A stretch of DNA of 64,000 nucleotides, from the NCBI RefSeq assembly GCF_000758665.1, contig NZ_CP009285.1, positions 186,001 through 250,000 of the forward strand, in the 5' to 3' direction. The translations under genes and the position numbers were made by a program. The notes beneath the pieces are model-generated. The model ran no database searches. It saw nothing but the letters and a program-made list of their open reading frames with translations, and was not told where the DNA came from. Source of the DNA: Paenibacillus borealis. GTDB taxonomy: Bacteria; Bacillota; Bacilli; Paenibacillales; Paenibacillaceae. Positions 52,646 through 61,656 of the stretch are shown here, piece after piece; positions within the stretch are counted from its first letter, which is position 1; each line of letters begins with the position of its first letter.

Positions 52646-52689
52646 ACAAGAACCCATTCCCAGCGTTCAGGCGGAGGATGGGTTCTTGT
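52646..52689. terminator. Hairpin between convergent MATE and ABC genes
   Basis: ACAAGAACCCAT pairs with ATGGGTTCTTGT. Both sides lack long T-runs, but the position fits a bidirectional terminator. Confidence 0.5.
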
Positions 52690-52737
52690 GCATAAGTACA
52701 GGCCTTGCGTTACCGGTAATATAAGTGCGGCTGCAGC

Positions 52738-53586
52738 CTATCCCTTAAGTCCGGTAGTCGAGATGCCTTCGACGAAATACTTTTGGCAGAAGAAGAAGAG
52801 CAGTACGCAAGGAACGATGCTGACAACCGACATTGCCAGAACTTGATTCCACGACACGGCGGAGGAGGCATCCAGCGAGAGACGCAGCCCCAGGGATATG
52901 GTGAATTTGCTCACGCTGCTGATATAGATAATCGAGTTGAAGAAGTCATTCCAGGTCCACATGAACTGAAAGATCCCGACGGAGAAAATAGCCGGCTTGC
53001 AGAGCGGAAGCAGCACCCGGGTGAGCACGGTGAAGGAATTGCAGCCGTCAATTGTTGCCGCCTCATCTAGGTCGCGCGGCAGCCCGCGGATGAACTGGAT
53101 CATCAGATAGATGAAGAATGCGCTGGTGGCGAAGGCGGCGGGAATGATGAACGGCAGATACGTATCCAGCCAGCCCAGTTTGTTGAACAGGATGTACCGC
53201 GGAATCATCACGGAGGCGTTCGGAAGCATCAGGGTAGCGATCATGACGGAGAAGAGCAGGGTCTTCAGGGGGAAGTTGAACCGGGCGAACCCGTAGGCTA
53301 CCAGCACGCTGGACACGATGGTGAAGATGACGGTTGGAATGACAAGCTTCAGCGTATTGATGAAGAAATCCTCAAACCCATATTGCCCTGTCCCCTGCCA
53401 GCCCAGCTTATAGGCATCCCAGACATAAGTCGTCGGCAGCAGCCGGCTAGAGCCGAAGATATCGGCATTGGTCTTGAAGGAAGAAGTGAACAGCCAGATC
53501 AGCGGGTACACCATAACGAGGCCGAGGACAATCAGAAAAATATAGTTAAGCCAGGAGTTCTTCGAATCATGCTGCAGTTCTCTCAT
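52738..53586 (-). CDS. CUT1 sugar ABC transporter permease (MalG-like)
   Basis: An inner-membrane permease of 282 residues with six membrane segments. The EAA loop that contacts the ATPase is DEAATIDGCNSFTVLTRVLLPLCKPA. It pairs with the MalF-like permease two bases upstream and with the lipoprotein upstream of that. The start at 53586 has GGAGGG upstream. No ATPase gene is present, so a shared MsmX-type ATPase encoded elsewhere probably powers it. The operon is divergent from a YesMN-type two-component system. Confidence 0.88.
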   Translation of the reverse strand: MRELQHDSKNSWLNYIFLIVLGLVMVYPLIWLFTSSFKTNADIFGSSRLLPTTYVWDAYKLGWQGTGQYGFEDFFINTLKLVIPTVIFTIVSSVLVAYGFARFNFPLKTLLFSVMIATLMLPNASVMIPRYILFNKLGWLDTYLPFIIPAAFATSAFFIYLMIQFIRGLPRDLDEAATIDGCNSFTVLTRVLLPLCKPAIFSVGIFQFMWTWNDFFNSIIYISSVSKFTISLGLRLSLDASSAVSWNQVLAMSVVSIVPCVLLFFFCQKYFVEGISTTGLKG

Positions 53587-53588
53587 TG

Positions 53589-54530
53589 TTATTTCCCTCC
53601 GTCCTCGTAGTGTACCCAGCCGCCGGATGATTTGAAGATTACTGCGGTGACGGCCATGATGATTAAGAACAATATCCATGAAAGCGCTGAGGCGTAACCC
53701 ATCTTGAAGAAAGTGAAGGCCTCCTCATAGAGCTTCAGCGCATATAGATAGGTGGATTTCATCGGTCCGCCATGGGTAATGACGAAAGCGCCTGTGAATT
53801 CCTGGAAGGCATTGACCATTTGCATTACCAGGTTAAACAGCACAATCGGAGTCAGCATAGGTACGGTAATGCGGAAGAACATGCTGAACCGGGAAGCGCC
53901 GTCGATGGAACCGGCTTCATACAGATCATTAGGAATCTGCTGGATACCGGCCAGAAACAGTACCATGGACGAGCCGAACTGCCATACGGTGAGCAGCCCC
54001 AGTGTGTATAGGGCAATGTCCGGACTGCCGAGCCAGTCGACTGGTCCAAGATGAACCCGGGCCAACAGGCTGTTGACGACGCCCTCTTTCATGAAGAGGA
54101 AACGCCACAGGACTGAGATTGCCACACTTCCTCCCAGTATGGAAGGCAGATAATAGACAGTTCTGAAGAAGTTGATCGCTCTCAGCTTGGCGCTGAGCAG
54201 CATGGCGACGAACAGGGCGAAGGCCAGCTTGACCGGAACAGCCAGCAGCACATAAATGCCGGTTACCTTCAAGGATTGATAGAAATCGGGATCTTCTGTA
54301 AAGATTTTATGATAATTGTCCAGTCCGACCCACTTGGGGGCGCTGACCATGTTGTAATCGGTGAAGGAGTAATACAGGGACGAAATAAACGGATACAACT
54401 GAAAGATCAGCAGGCCGATCAGCCAGGGCAGGATGTACAGGTAACCGGCATACTGATAGTTTCTTCTAACTTTGATTTTACGCCGGCCGGACTTCGGTAT
54501 CTTGTTTAGAATGGATTGCGGTACAGACAC
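53589..54530 (-). CDS. CUT1 sugar ABC transporter permease (MalF-like)
   Basis: A permease of 313 residues. A basic N-terminal tail (RRKIKVRRNYQ) precedes six membrane segments (YLYILPWLIGLLIFQLYPFI, and others). The EAA loop is YEAGSIDGASRFSMFFRITVPMLTP, and TGGP-like HGGPMKSTYLYALKLYEEAF marks the sugar family. It forms the channel with the MalG-like protein encoded downstream. It lies 29 bases after the substrate-binding lipoprotein gene, so the three are one operon. Confidence 0.88.
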   Translation of the reverse strand: MSVPQSILNKIPKSGRRKIKVRRNYQYAGYLYILPWLIGLLIFQLYPFISSLYYSFTDYNMVSAPKWVGLDNYHKIFTEDPDFYQSLKVTGIYVLLAVPVKLAFALFVAMLLSAKLRAINFFRTVYYLPSILGGSVAISVLWRFLFMKEGVVNSLLARVHLGPVDWLGSPDIALYTLGLLTVWQFGSSMVLFLAGIQQIPNDLYEAGSIDGASRFSMFFRITVPMLTPIVLFNLVMQMVNAFQEFTGAFVITHGGPMKSTYLYALKLYEEAFTFFKMGYASALSWILFLIIMAVTAVIFKSSGGWVHYEDGGK

Positions 54531-54559
54531 AGCAGGTTCTCTCCCTTCCTATGGGGCGG

Positions 54560-55900
54560 TTATTCTCTGTCTTGTAGGTCTTTCAGCTTGGAGGTCAGGC
54601 TGGCAATCAGCTCATCCGCCGCCTGCTCTGCATTCGATTTGCCGTAGCTAACCTTCTGGACGATATCGTCCATGATTTTCTGTACTTCAGAGTTATTGGC
54701 AACGGCATTATCGACTAGTCCTGCATGGCTAAGGCCCAGCTCAACGGCATTGGTGATGGCGGCGTCAATCTTGCCGGCCGTAACGGCTGCTTCCTGTGAA
54801 GCCTTAACCGGTGGTACAGAGCGGACATCCCCCAGAATGGCTGCTGCCCCGGGATCATTCATGAACCAGCTCAGGAACTTCACAGCTTCGGCCTTATGCG
54901 CGCTGTCATTGCTGACAGCGAACAGCTGCGAAGGTCTGACCAGCACGCCGGAGTCCTTGGCATCCTTGGCAATTACGGGAAGAGCGGTAATGACTTCGGT
55001 GCCTTCCGGCAGTACAGTCTTGAGGGAAGGCAGGATGCTGCTCATCGATGGAGCAATGGGAATCTCCTGATTGATCCACTTCGGATTCTGATCGATTTTG
55101 CCGAAGAACAGATCGCTTTCACCCAGCGGCTGATAGACACCGGCCTGCATTGCCTGATAGAGCCAGTCGAAGCTTGCCGCCGCATCCTCTTTGGTGAAGC
55201 CCAGCGTGTAATCCTCCTGGACCCACTGCTTGCCGGTGCGCTGCTTTAGCATTGTGACCATATCCTGACGCAGTGCGGCATGGTCGGTCAGCAGGAGATA
55301 TTTCGAGCTGTCCTGTGCATGCAGCTGCTTACCGGCCTCAAGGAGGGAATCCCAGGTCCACTGGGCAGCGGAATCCACATTCAGCTTATCGGCCAGTGAC
55401 TTGTTGATGATCAGGCAGTAGGCGTTAACGCCTGTAGGCACAGCGGCCAGCTTGCCGTCATACATGCCGTAATTGTCCAGGAAGCCCTGGTCGAAACCGG
55501 AAGCATCGAATTCCGGCTGCGCTTTCAAGTCGACGAAGAAATCGCCTTTCTTGGTCAACTCCTGCAGCCATGGCAGATCAAGCTGCATAATATCGGCCGA
55601 GGTTTTGCCGGCAAGCTGGGTCTTGATCTTCTGCTCGTAGCCGTCAAAGCCCTGGTATTCTGCCTCAATGGTTACACCCGGCTCAACCTGCTTGTAGGCC
55701 TCGATTGCGGCCAGCGTTGCGGCATGGCGGTCTTCTCCGCCCCACCAGCTGAAGCGCAGCGTCACCTTCTCTTCTGCATTTGCGGCATTGCCGGCGTTTG
55801 TACTGGTGTCCGAAGCGGATTTGCCGGAAGAGCAGCCGCCGAGGAGTGAAGCGAGCAGCAGAGATGCCAGGCCCATGGCCCCCCATTTGTTTCTTTTCAT
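54560..55900 (-). CDS. Sugar ABC transporter substrate-binding lipoprotein
   Basis: A lipoprotein of 446 residues. Signal and lipobox end LASLLGGC (Cys23), followed by a Ser/Asn-rich spacer. The mature part is a type 1 extracellular solute-binding protein: VTLRFSWWGGEDRHAATLAAIEAYKQ, and FLSWFMNDPGAAAILGDVRSVPP. It binds an oligosaccharide outside the cell for the two permeases. ATG 55900 is chosen with AAAGGAG seven bases upstream; the ATG at 55906 is too close to that site. A cre-like site lies just upstream. The sugar is unknown; pectin- or plant-derived oligosaccharides are common for such operons. Confidence 0.88.
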   Translation of the reverse strand: MKRNKWGAMGLASLLLASLLGGCSSGKSASDTSTNAGNAANAEEKVTLRFSWWGGEDRHAATLAAIEAYKQVEPGVTIEAEYQGFDGYEQKIKTQLAGKTSADIMQLDLPWLQELTKKGDFFVDLKAQPEFDASGFDQGFLDNYGMYDGKLAAVPTGVNAYCLIINKSLADKLNVDSAAQWTWDSLLEAGKQLHAQDSSKYLLLTDHAALRQDMVTMLKQRTGKQWVQEDYTLGFTKEDAAASFDWLYQAMQAGVYQPLGESDLFFGKIDQNPKWINQEIPIAPSMSSILPSLKTVLPEGTEVITALPVIAKDAKDSGVLVRPSQLFAVSNDSAHKAEAVKFLSWFMNDPGAAAILGDVRSVPPVKASQEAAVTAGKIDAAITNAVELGLSHAGLVDNAVANNSEVQKIMDDIVQKVSYGKSNAEQAADELIASLTSKLKDLQDRE

Positions 55901-55925
55901 GGTCATTCTCCTTTGAATGCTTTAG

Positions 55926-55939
55926 TGTAAGCGCTTTTA
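55926..55939 (-). promoter_or_regulatory. cre-like site upstream of the sugar ABC operon
   Basis: Read on the minus strand, TAAAAGCGCTTACA matches TGWAANCGNTNWCA at 13 of 14 positions. It lies 26 bases upstream of the lipoprotein start, suitable for CcpA repression. Confidence 0.5.
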
Positions 55940-56114
55940 ATTATAAGATGCCTGAAGGGCTTTTATAAGGGAGCCAATCTTAGATTAGGGTATCATTTTC
56001 CGCGTGAATTAGAGGGGAAGGTATCCTGATGTTGTGAAAGGAATCATTTCTTCAGCAGTTTAATTCATCATGCGAATGGCCTGCAATATGCTCCGGGCGT
56101 TCTGATATACTGAA

Positions 56115-56128
56115 TGTAAGCAGTTACA
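56115..56128 (+). promoter_or_regulatory. cre-like palindrome upstream of the response regulator
   Basis: TGTAAGCAGTTACA matches the cre consensus at 13 of 14 positions but breaks the central CG. It may instead be a site for another regulator. Confidence 0.35.
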
Positions 56129-56166
56129 TTGAAACTGCATTGCAACCAGGGAAGGCGGGCGGCGGG

Positions 56167-56919
56167 ATGTATAACCTATTGATTGTGGATGATGAAACGG
56201 AGACACGTGAGGCGCTTTCCAGTTATTTTCCGTGGAATGAGATCGGATTCCATATCATCGGCCAGGCCGGCAACGGGCGCGAGGCGCTGCGTTTCATTGA
56301 AGGCGAGGAGCGGGTGGACATTGTGCTGACTGATATCAAGATGCCTGTGATGACCGGGATTGAGCTGGCCGAGGATCTATATAGAAGCAAACGGGATATC
56401 AAGGTAGTCTTCCTGAGCGGATACCGCGATTTCGAGTATGCCCAGCAGGCCCTGCATTACAGGGTCAGCAATTATGTGCTTAAGCCGGCGAAATACCATG
56501 TGCTGCTGGATGTATTCGTCAAGCTCCGGGAGGAGCTGGAGGCAGGCAATGTGGAGAAGGAGCGCTCAGCGGCAGAGGATCTGCAAGGGAGCGATGAGAG
56601 CTTCATTATCCGCCAGATCAAAGACTATGTCACAAGCCATTATCAGAATGCCTCACTCGAACAGGCGGCCAAGCTGGTCCATATGAATGCCAACTACCTC
56701 AGCTTCTTCTTCAAGCAGAAGACGGGCCAGAATTTCTCGGACTATGTGATTCAGCATAAAATGGAGGTAGCCGCCGGACTGCTGCAGGACATGAGCTTCA
56801 AAACCTATACGGTCAGTGAAATGGTCGGCTACAGCAATGCCAAGAACTTCACCCGCACCTTCAAGAGCTATTATGGCAAAACACCCAGTGAATACCGGAA
56901 CGGCCCGGCTGCCCCATGA
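56167..56919 (+). CDS. YesN-like AraC-type response regulator
   Basis: A response regulator of 250 residues. The receiver domain (1-120) has acidic Asp8-Asp9, the phosphorylation site Asp56 (LTDIKMP) and Lys in VLKPAKY. An AraC-type DNA-binding domain (about 150-245) follows: ASLEQAAKLVHMNANYLSFFFKQ and YTVSEMVGYSNAKNFTRTF. ATG 56167 is chosen with AGGGAAGG ten bases upstream. Its stop overlaps the kinase start by four bases. It probably activates the divergent sugar ABC operon when the kinase senses the sugar. Confidence 0.88.
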   Translation: MYNLLIVDDETETREALSSYFPWNEIGFHIIGQAGNGREALRFIEGEERVDIVLTDIKMPVMTGIELAEDLYRSKRDIKVVFLSGYRDFEYAQQALHYRVSNYVLKPAKYHVLLDVFVKLREELEAGNVEKERSAAEDLQGSDESFIIRQIKDYVTSHYQNASLEQAAKLVHMNANYLSFFFKQKTGQNFSDYVIQHKMEVAAGLLQDMSFKTYTVSEMVGYSNAKNFTRTFKSYYGKTPSEYRNGPAAP

Positions 56920-58706
56920 GAGAAAAGTATTTCATCAAGCAGCTGGCGATCTTTCTGATTCCCTTGCTGATCCCTGTGATTATTCTGGGTTCGCTCTCGA
57001 TGTTCTCCACCCAGCGCGATATCAAGTCGGACATCAACCAGAACAGCAGCTTCCTGCTGCAGCAGTCCAAGACCCAGCTGGAGATGATTCTGAACGAACT
57101 GGACACGCTCTATCTCGCCCTGTACGACAACGCCGATATCTTCAATGAACTGTCCACCGTCCTTAAGAACCCCTCGTATACCTATGAGAGCTCGAACACG
57201 AACCGGATTATCTCCAGCTTCCTGAATGCTTTTACGAGCTCCAAGCCCTATATCCAGTCCTTCTATCTGTATGTCGATAATCCGTACAACCGGTTTCTGT
57301 CCTCCGTAGACGGGCTGGTGACGCTGGATCATTTCTATGATACCGACTGGTACGGGCAGTTCAGCCGCTATGAGGGACCTCCTGCCAAATGGACGGCCAG
57401 GCGCGAGCTGAAGTTCTATTCCTTCGAGACGAAGCCGACGGCGGTGGTGACCTTCTATAATGTGCTGGTGCCGCGCAAGATCGCGATTATTCTCAATATC
57501 CGGCCCAAATACATCGAGAGTCTGCTGAATGACATCACCCGTTATCCCACGCAGCAAATGTTCGTGCTGGATGAGAACAGCCAGGTGATCTTCTCCAACG
57601 GGCGAGGGGAGCTTCCGCAGCATGCGGAGCTACTGAAGATTGCGGAGCAGCCGGAATCCTTCTTCGATATGGACACGCCGGCGGGCAAGGTGAATGTAAC
57701 GAAGGTGGAATCGGAGCGCTACAAGTGGAAGTACGTATCGGTTATTCGCCATTCAGAGCTCTACAAAACGCCGTCACGCATTCTGTATTACACACTGGTG
57801 TTTGTGGCTGTCTCTGTAGTCTGCGGATTTCTGCTGACCTTCGTGCTGATCCGGCGCAACTACAAGCAGCTTAAGATGATCAGGATGATGATCAAGGCTG
57901 CGGATGACAGCCATTTGCTGCTGAGACCGCCCGCCAAGGTCAAGGACGAGTACTCACTGATTGTCCAGAATATGATGACGCATTTCATCGAACACCGCTA
58001 TATCCGCACCCAGCTGCTGGAGAAAAAGTACCGTCTGCAGGTAATGGAGCTGCTTGCGCTGCAGTCCCAGATTAATCCCCATTTCCTGTACAACACGCTG
58101 CATTCCGTCTATTGGGAGTCAGTTGCGCTGACCGGTAAGCCTAATAAGGCGAGCGAAATGATCGAAGATCTCTCGGATATTCTCTCCTACTCCTTCAGCA
58201 ATCCTACAGGAACGGTGACCTGGGAGAACGAGCTTGGCAACACCGTCAGCTACGTCAATATTCAGAAGAAGCGTTACCGTGACAAATTCGAGTGTATCTA
58301 TGAATACGACGAAGAGCTTGCCCGTCTGTATACCTTCAAGCTTGTACTGCAGCCTCTGCTTGAGAACAGTATTTATCACGGAATTAAGGAAAAAGCGGGT
58401 CCGGGTCTCATTAAGGTAAAGTTCGTGCGCAGAGGAGAGCAGCTGTCGCTCAGTGTGATCGACAACGGTATAGGCATGACCGCAGAGCGGCTGCGTGAGG
58501 TCCGGCACCGGCTGGATGCGGATGAGGAGCGGACGGAGCATCTCGGACTCTACAATACGAACAAAAGATTGAAGCTGACGTACGGCTCGGCCTATAGCTT
58601 GAGTATCCGCAGCAAACCCGGATGGGGGACCAAGGTAGAGCTTGTGGTGCCCTGTGTCTGGAATGAGGCTGAACTGTCGGGCCGGGAGCGGAGTGATGCC
58701 TCATAA
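56916..58706 (+). CDS. YesM-like sensor histidine kinase
   Basis: A kinase of 596 residues. Membrane segments lie at about 9-30 and 289-313, with a 260-residue external sensor domain between them. The phosphorylated His389 is in QSQINPHFLYNTLH, the LytS/YesM type. The ATPase domain has LLENSIYHG, DNGIGM and GLYNTNKRLKLTYG. It is translationally coupled to the response regulator (ATGA overlap at 56916). By family and position it detects an extracellular sugar, perhaps with the lipoprotein of the divergent operon. Confidence 0.9.
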   Translation: MREKYFIKQLAIFLIPLLIPVIILGSLSMFSTQRDIKSDINQNSSFLLQQSKTQLEMILNELDTLYLALYDNADIFNELSTVLKNPSYTYESSNTNRIISSFLNAFTSSKPYIQSFYLYVDNPYNRFLSSVDGLVTLDHFYDTDWYGQFSRYEGPPAKWTARRELKFYSFETKPTAVVTFYNVLVPRKIAIILNIRPKYIESLLNDITRYPTQQMFVLDENSQVIFSNGRGELPQHAELLKIAEQPESFFDMDTPAGKVNVTKVESERYKWKYVSVIRHSELYKTPSRILYYTLVFVAVSVVCGFLLTFVLIRRNYKQLKMIRMMIKAADDSHLLLRPPAKVKDEYSLIVQNMMTHFIEHRYIRTQLLEKKYRLQVMELLALQSQINPHFLYNTLHSVYWESVALTGKPNKASEMIEDLSDILSYSFSNPTGTVTWENELGNTVSYVNIQKKRYRDKFECIYEYDEELARLYTFKLVLQPLLENSIYHGIKEKAGPGLIKVKFVRRGEQLSLSVIDNGIGMTAERLREVRHRLDADEERTEHLGLYNTNKRLKLTYGSAYSLSIRSKPGWGTKVELVVPCVWNEAELSGRERSDAS

Positions 58707-58712
58707 GAAAAA

Positions 58713-58746
58713 GGCGTGCACTCCGGTTTGGGCCGGGAGGCACGCC
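58713..58746. terminator. Bidirectional terminator
   Basis: GGCGTGC and GCACGCC form the outer stem and CTCCGG/CCGGGAG the inner one. AAAAA precedes and TTCTTCT follows, between convergent genes. Confidence 0.75.
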
Positions 58747-58787
58747 TTCTTCTATAGGTCCAGCGGGGAGGGAAGACGGCTGGACGG

Positions 58788-60074
58788 CTACGCCTTCCAG
58801 ATATCGTCAACCTTCACCGGCTGGCCGGTCTTGATCGAGCGGTTGGCGGCTATGCCGGTCATAATCGACATTGCGCCGTCCTTGTGCGAGGCTGCGCGGT
58901 TAAAGCGGTCTTCCTGCTTCTTGTCAAAAATATCGCGCAGCAGCACCGGATCACCGCCGCCATGACCGCCTGCACTGCTCTCAAACTCCACGCGGTAAGG
59001 CTCTTTGAAGTGCGGATAGATCATGATATTCACGCCTTCCAGGGCGCCTTCGTTTTCTTTTTTGCCGCCGGAATTGACGTAGGACTGCTCGGTAATGCGG
59101 ACCTCCATCCGTCCCTGCGTGCCGTTGAAGACGATGATGAAGCCTTCCCAAGGCATATAGGCGTTGAGCGAATAGTTCATGACGGTCTTGTTCTTATATT
59201 TGACCATAACATTCATCGTATCCTCGATGCTGATATTGTCTCCGAATACGCTCTGGTCGCGCTGGTAGCCGTCCTCATGCTCAGCATCCAGGTACATGCT
59301 CTTCAGATGCTCGTTACGGTCCAGATGCAGCGCGAACGGGTCGTTCTCGGCAGCCTTGCTGCCGTAGGCACGCTGGTAGAACTCGGTGATGCCGCGTTTC
59401 TCGGCATTCTCCTTGCCGTAGAAGCGCAGATCGCCCATAGCGAAGACCGTATCCGGCTGTGAAGCCAGCCAGAAATTCATCAGGTCGAAGTGATGTGTCG
59501 ATTTGTGCACCAAGAGGCCGCCGCTGTTCCGCTTATCGCGGTGCCATCTGCGGAAATAGTCCGCTCCATGCTGGGTGTTCAGCAGCCATTCAAAGTTGAC
59601 GGACAGAATCTCGCCCAGCACGCCGTCCATAATGACTTCGCGGATCTTCGTGTTATGCGGAGCGTAGCGGTAGTTGAAGGTGACACGCAGATTCTTGCCG
59701 GTGCGCTCAATGGCATCGAAGATCTCCTGGCATTTCTCTTCGTCAATGGTCATCGGCTTCTCGGAAATGACATCACAGCCGAGCTCCATCGCGCGGATAA
59801 TGTACTTGTGATGCGTGCGGTCGATCGTGGTTACCAGTACATAGTCAGGCTGGGTTTCGGCAATCATCCGGTCGAAATCTTCGGCTTTGTAGGTAGGAAC
59901 CTCATGGTAGCCGTATTTATCAGTCAGCATATGGTTAGCGAAATTCATCCGCGTCTGATTGACATCACAGATGGCCACCAGCTCGGATGTTTCGTTGTAA
60001 ACGGTAACAAGAGCGCCGTAGAAAAATTCGGCCCGGCCACCGGTGCCGACGATTACATATTTCTTTTTGGACAA
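58788..60074 (-). CDS. Gfo/Idh/MocA-family oxidoreductase
   Basis: An NAD(P)-dependent sugar or inositol oxidoreductase of 428 residues. The Rossmann domain has VIVGTGGRAEF, and SEKPMT is the family's EKP motif with catalytic Lys. The C-terminal domain has GGLLVHKSTHHFDLMNFWL, with the catalytic His. TTG 60074 is preferred (GGAG eight bases upstream); GTG 60083 lies within that site. It is divergent from an AraC regulator whose promoter region is shared. It probably modifies a plant-derived sugar, which fits the neighbouring sugar transporter. The substrate is unknown. Confidence 0.85.
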   Translation of the reverse strand: MSKKKYVIVGTGGRAEFFYGALVTVYNETSELVAICDVNQTRMNFANHMLTDKYGYHEVPTYKAEDFDRMIAETQPDYVLVTTIDRTHHKYIIRAMELGCDVISEKPMTIDEEKCQEIFDAIERTGKNLRVTFNYRYAPHNTKIREVIMDGVLGEILSVNFEWLLNTQHGADYFRRWHRDKRNSGGLLVHKSTHHFDLMNFWLASQPDTVFAMGDLRFYGKENAEKRGITEFYQRAYGSKAAENDPFALHLDRNEHLKSMYLDAEHEDGYQRDQSVFGDNISIEDTMNVMVKYKNKTVMNYSLNAYMPWEGFIIVFNGTQGRMEVRITEQSYVNSGGKKENEGALEGVNIMIYPHFKEPYRVEFESSAGGHGGGDPVLLRDIFDKKQEDRFNRAASHKDGAMSIMTGIAANRSIKTGQPVKVDDIWKA

Positions 60075-60201
60075 GGGGATCACTCCATTTACTTGGATTT
60101 GATTCTATTTTATAGTATAGGAAATGCAGAAAGTGAACGGTATTTAGTCTATTTAGCCGGAAAGTATGCATATCTTATCCTGGCGGGAGGCCTGGTGCAG
60201 A

Positions 60202-61017
60202 GTGGAGCCCATCTTTCAGATTGAGCAGCTCAAGCGGAGCGGATATTTCAATATGGACATCGATCATTTCCATGATTTCTACGAGATTTACTATCTGCTG
60301 TCCGGGGAGCGGCATTACTATATCCGCAACCGCATTTACGCGCTGGAGGCCGGAGATCTTGTATTTATTAACAAAAATCATCTGCACCGCACCACAGGCG
60401 GAAACCACCAGCCGCATGAGCGGGTCCTGGTCAGCTTCAGCGATTCCTATCTGGAGCCGGTGGCCCCGGAACAGAACTGGATGAATATCTTCGGCGGGGA
60501 GAGCTTCCTGCTGCGGCCTACGGCGCATGAACAGGGAGTGATTGCTGATCTGCTTCAGGCCATGCTCGGAGAGCAGAAGGAGGATAAGCTGTGGAGCGGT
60601 GAATATACAAGGACGCTGCTGCTGCAGCTGCTGATCCAGCTGGAGCGGATACGCAAGGCGAAGCCCGCCCTGGTCTCTCCCGAACAAAGCGAGGGGCAGC
60701 GCCGGGTGTATGGCATCATTGAATATCTGGATGCGCACTACGGCGAGAAGCTTACCCTTGGAGGGGTTGCCGAGCACTTCTTCATCAGCGCCACCTACCT
60801 GTGCCGGACGTTCAAGCAGACGACAGGGTTCACGGTTATCGAGTACCTGAATTATGTCCGCATCCGCGAGACGAAGGCGCTGCTGACGGAAACGGACTGG
60901 CCTATCACCCGTGTCGCAGAAGCGACGGGCTTCGACAGCATCGCTCATTTCGGGCGGATGTTCAAGGGGATTACGGGGCGCTCTCCGCTGCAGTACCGCA
61001 AGCAGCACCGGGCGTAA
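60202..61017 (+). CDS. AraC-family regulator with cupin sensor
   Basis: A regulator of 271 residues. The N-terminal cupin (about 15-110) has HFHDFYEIYYLLSGERHYYI and LEAGDLVFINKNHLHRT. The C-terminal AraC domain has LTLGGVAEHFFISATYLCRTFKQ and WPITRVAEATGFDSIAHFGRMF. It is a one-component sugar regulator by family. The start is GTG 60202 with GGGAGG 11 bases upstream; the ATG at 60166 has none. It is divergent from the Gfo/Idh/MocA gene and probably controls it. Confidence 0.85.
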   Translation: MEPIFQIEQLKRSGYFNMDIDHFHDFYEIYYLLSGERHYYIRNRIYALEAGDLVFINKNHLHRTTGGNHQPHERVLVSFSDSYLEPVAPEQNWMNIFGGESFLLRPTAHEQGVIADLLQAMLGEQKEDKLWSGEYTRTLLLQLLIQLERIRKAKPALVSPEQSEGQRRVYGIIEYLDAHYGEKLTLGGVAEHFFISATYLCRTFKQTTGFTVIEYLNYVRIRETKALLTETDWPITRVAEATGFDSIAHFGRMFKGITGRSPLQYRKQHRA

Positions 61018-61138
61018 CCAGGAGCTTCGAATATGATAGAGTGTAACCGTTCTAATAGTCGGCAGCAGATTTGTGGAGCAGTATAGAGCGTGTACTAAGA
61101 TAACGAAGTGTAATCCAGAGGGGAAAGGATCTGAAGGC

Positions 61139-61564
61139 ATGGAGAAGAATCAAGAATGTATGTATTGTATGGAGGATGAACGGCGGGACAACCTGATGAT
61201 TGAAATCTGCGAGCTGGGGGTTTCGACAGTCTTTCTGTTCAAAGAGCAGACGTATAAGGGAAGATGCAATGTGGTTTACCGTGATCATGTAAAAGAGCTC
61301 TTCCACCTTACCGCAGACGAATTGTCCGCATTCATGAATGATGTGGCGCAGGTGGCGGAAGCGGTAGACAAAGCTTTTGGGCCGGATAAAATCAACTATG
61401 GCGCTTACGGCGACAAGCTGCATCATCTACATATGCACATCGTTCCGAAGTACGACGGGCAGGCCGATTTTGGCTCCACCTTCCAGATGAATCCGGGCCA
61501 AGCCTATTTAGCCGACGAAGAATACCAGGAGCTGATCGGGAAGATTAAGGCGCATTTGCAATAA
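61139..61564 (+). CDS. HIT-family nucleotide hydrolase
   Basis: A protein of 141 residues with the histidine triad HLHMH (His96, His98, His100) in HHLHMHIVPKY. A CMYC motif near the start may bind zinc. HIT proteins hydrolyse nucleotide conjugates such as AMP-lysine or dinucleoside polyphosphates. ATG 61139 is chosen, with AAAGGA nine to ten bases upstream. It is a cytoplasmic single gene with a long hairpin terminator after it. Confidence 0.85.
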   Translation: MEKNQECMYCMEDERRDNLMIEICELGVSTVFLFKEQTYKGRCNVVYRDHVKELFHLTADELSAFMNDVAQVAEAVDKAFGPDKINYGAYGDKLHHLHMHIVPKYDGQADFGSTFQMNPGQAYLADEEYQELIGKIKAHLQ

Positions 61565-61605
61565 TAGCATTCTCTGATATTCTTAACGAACCGGTTCCAG
61601 GACAG

Positions 61606-61653
61606 AAAAGATGTTCCATATCCTTGAATAGATAAGGATAAGGAACATCTTTT
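61606..61653. terminator. Bidirectional terminator
   Basis: AAAAGATGTTCC pairs with GGAACATCTTTT, extended by an inner TATCCTT/AAGGATA stem. It serves both the HIT gene and the leftward spoVR. Confidence 0.85.
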
Positions 61654-61656
61654 TTG

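Noticed and set aside
59490..60224. 244-codon open frame on the plus strand
   Set aside because: It overlaps the Gfo/Idh/MocA gene in antisense and reads as non-coding composition.
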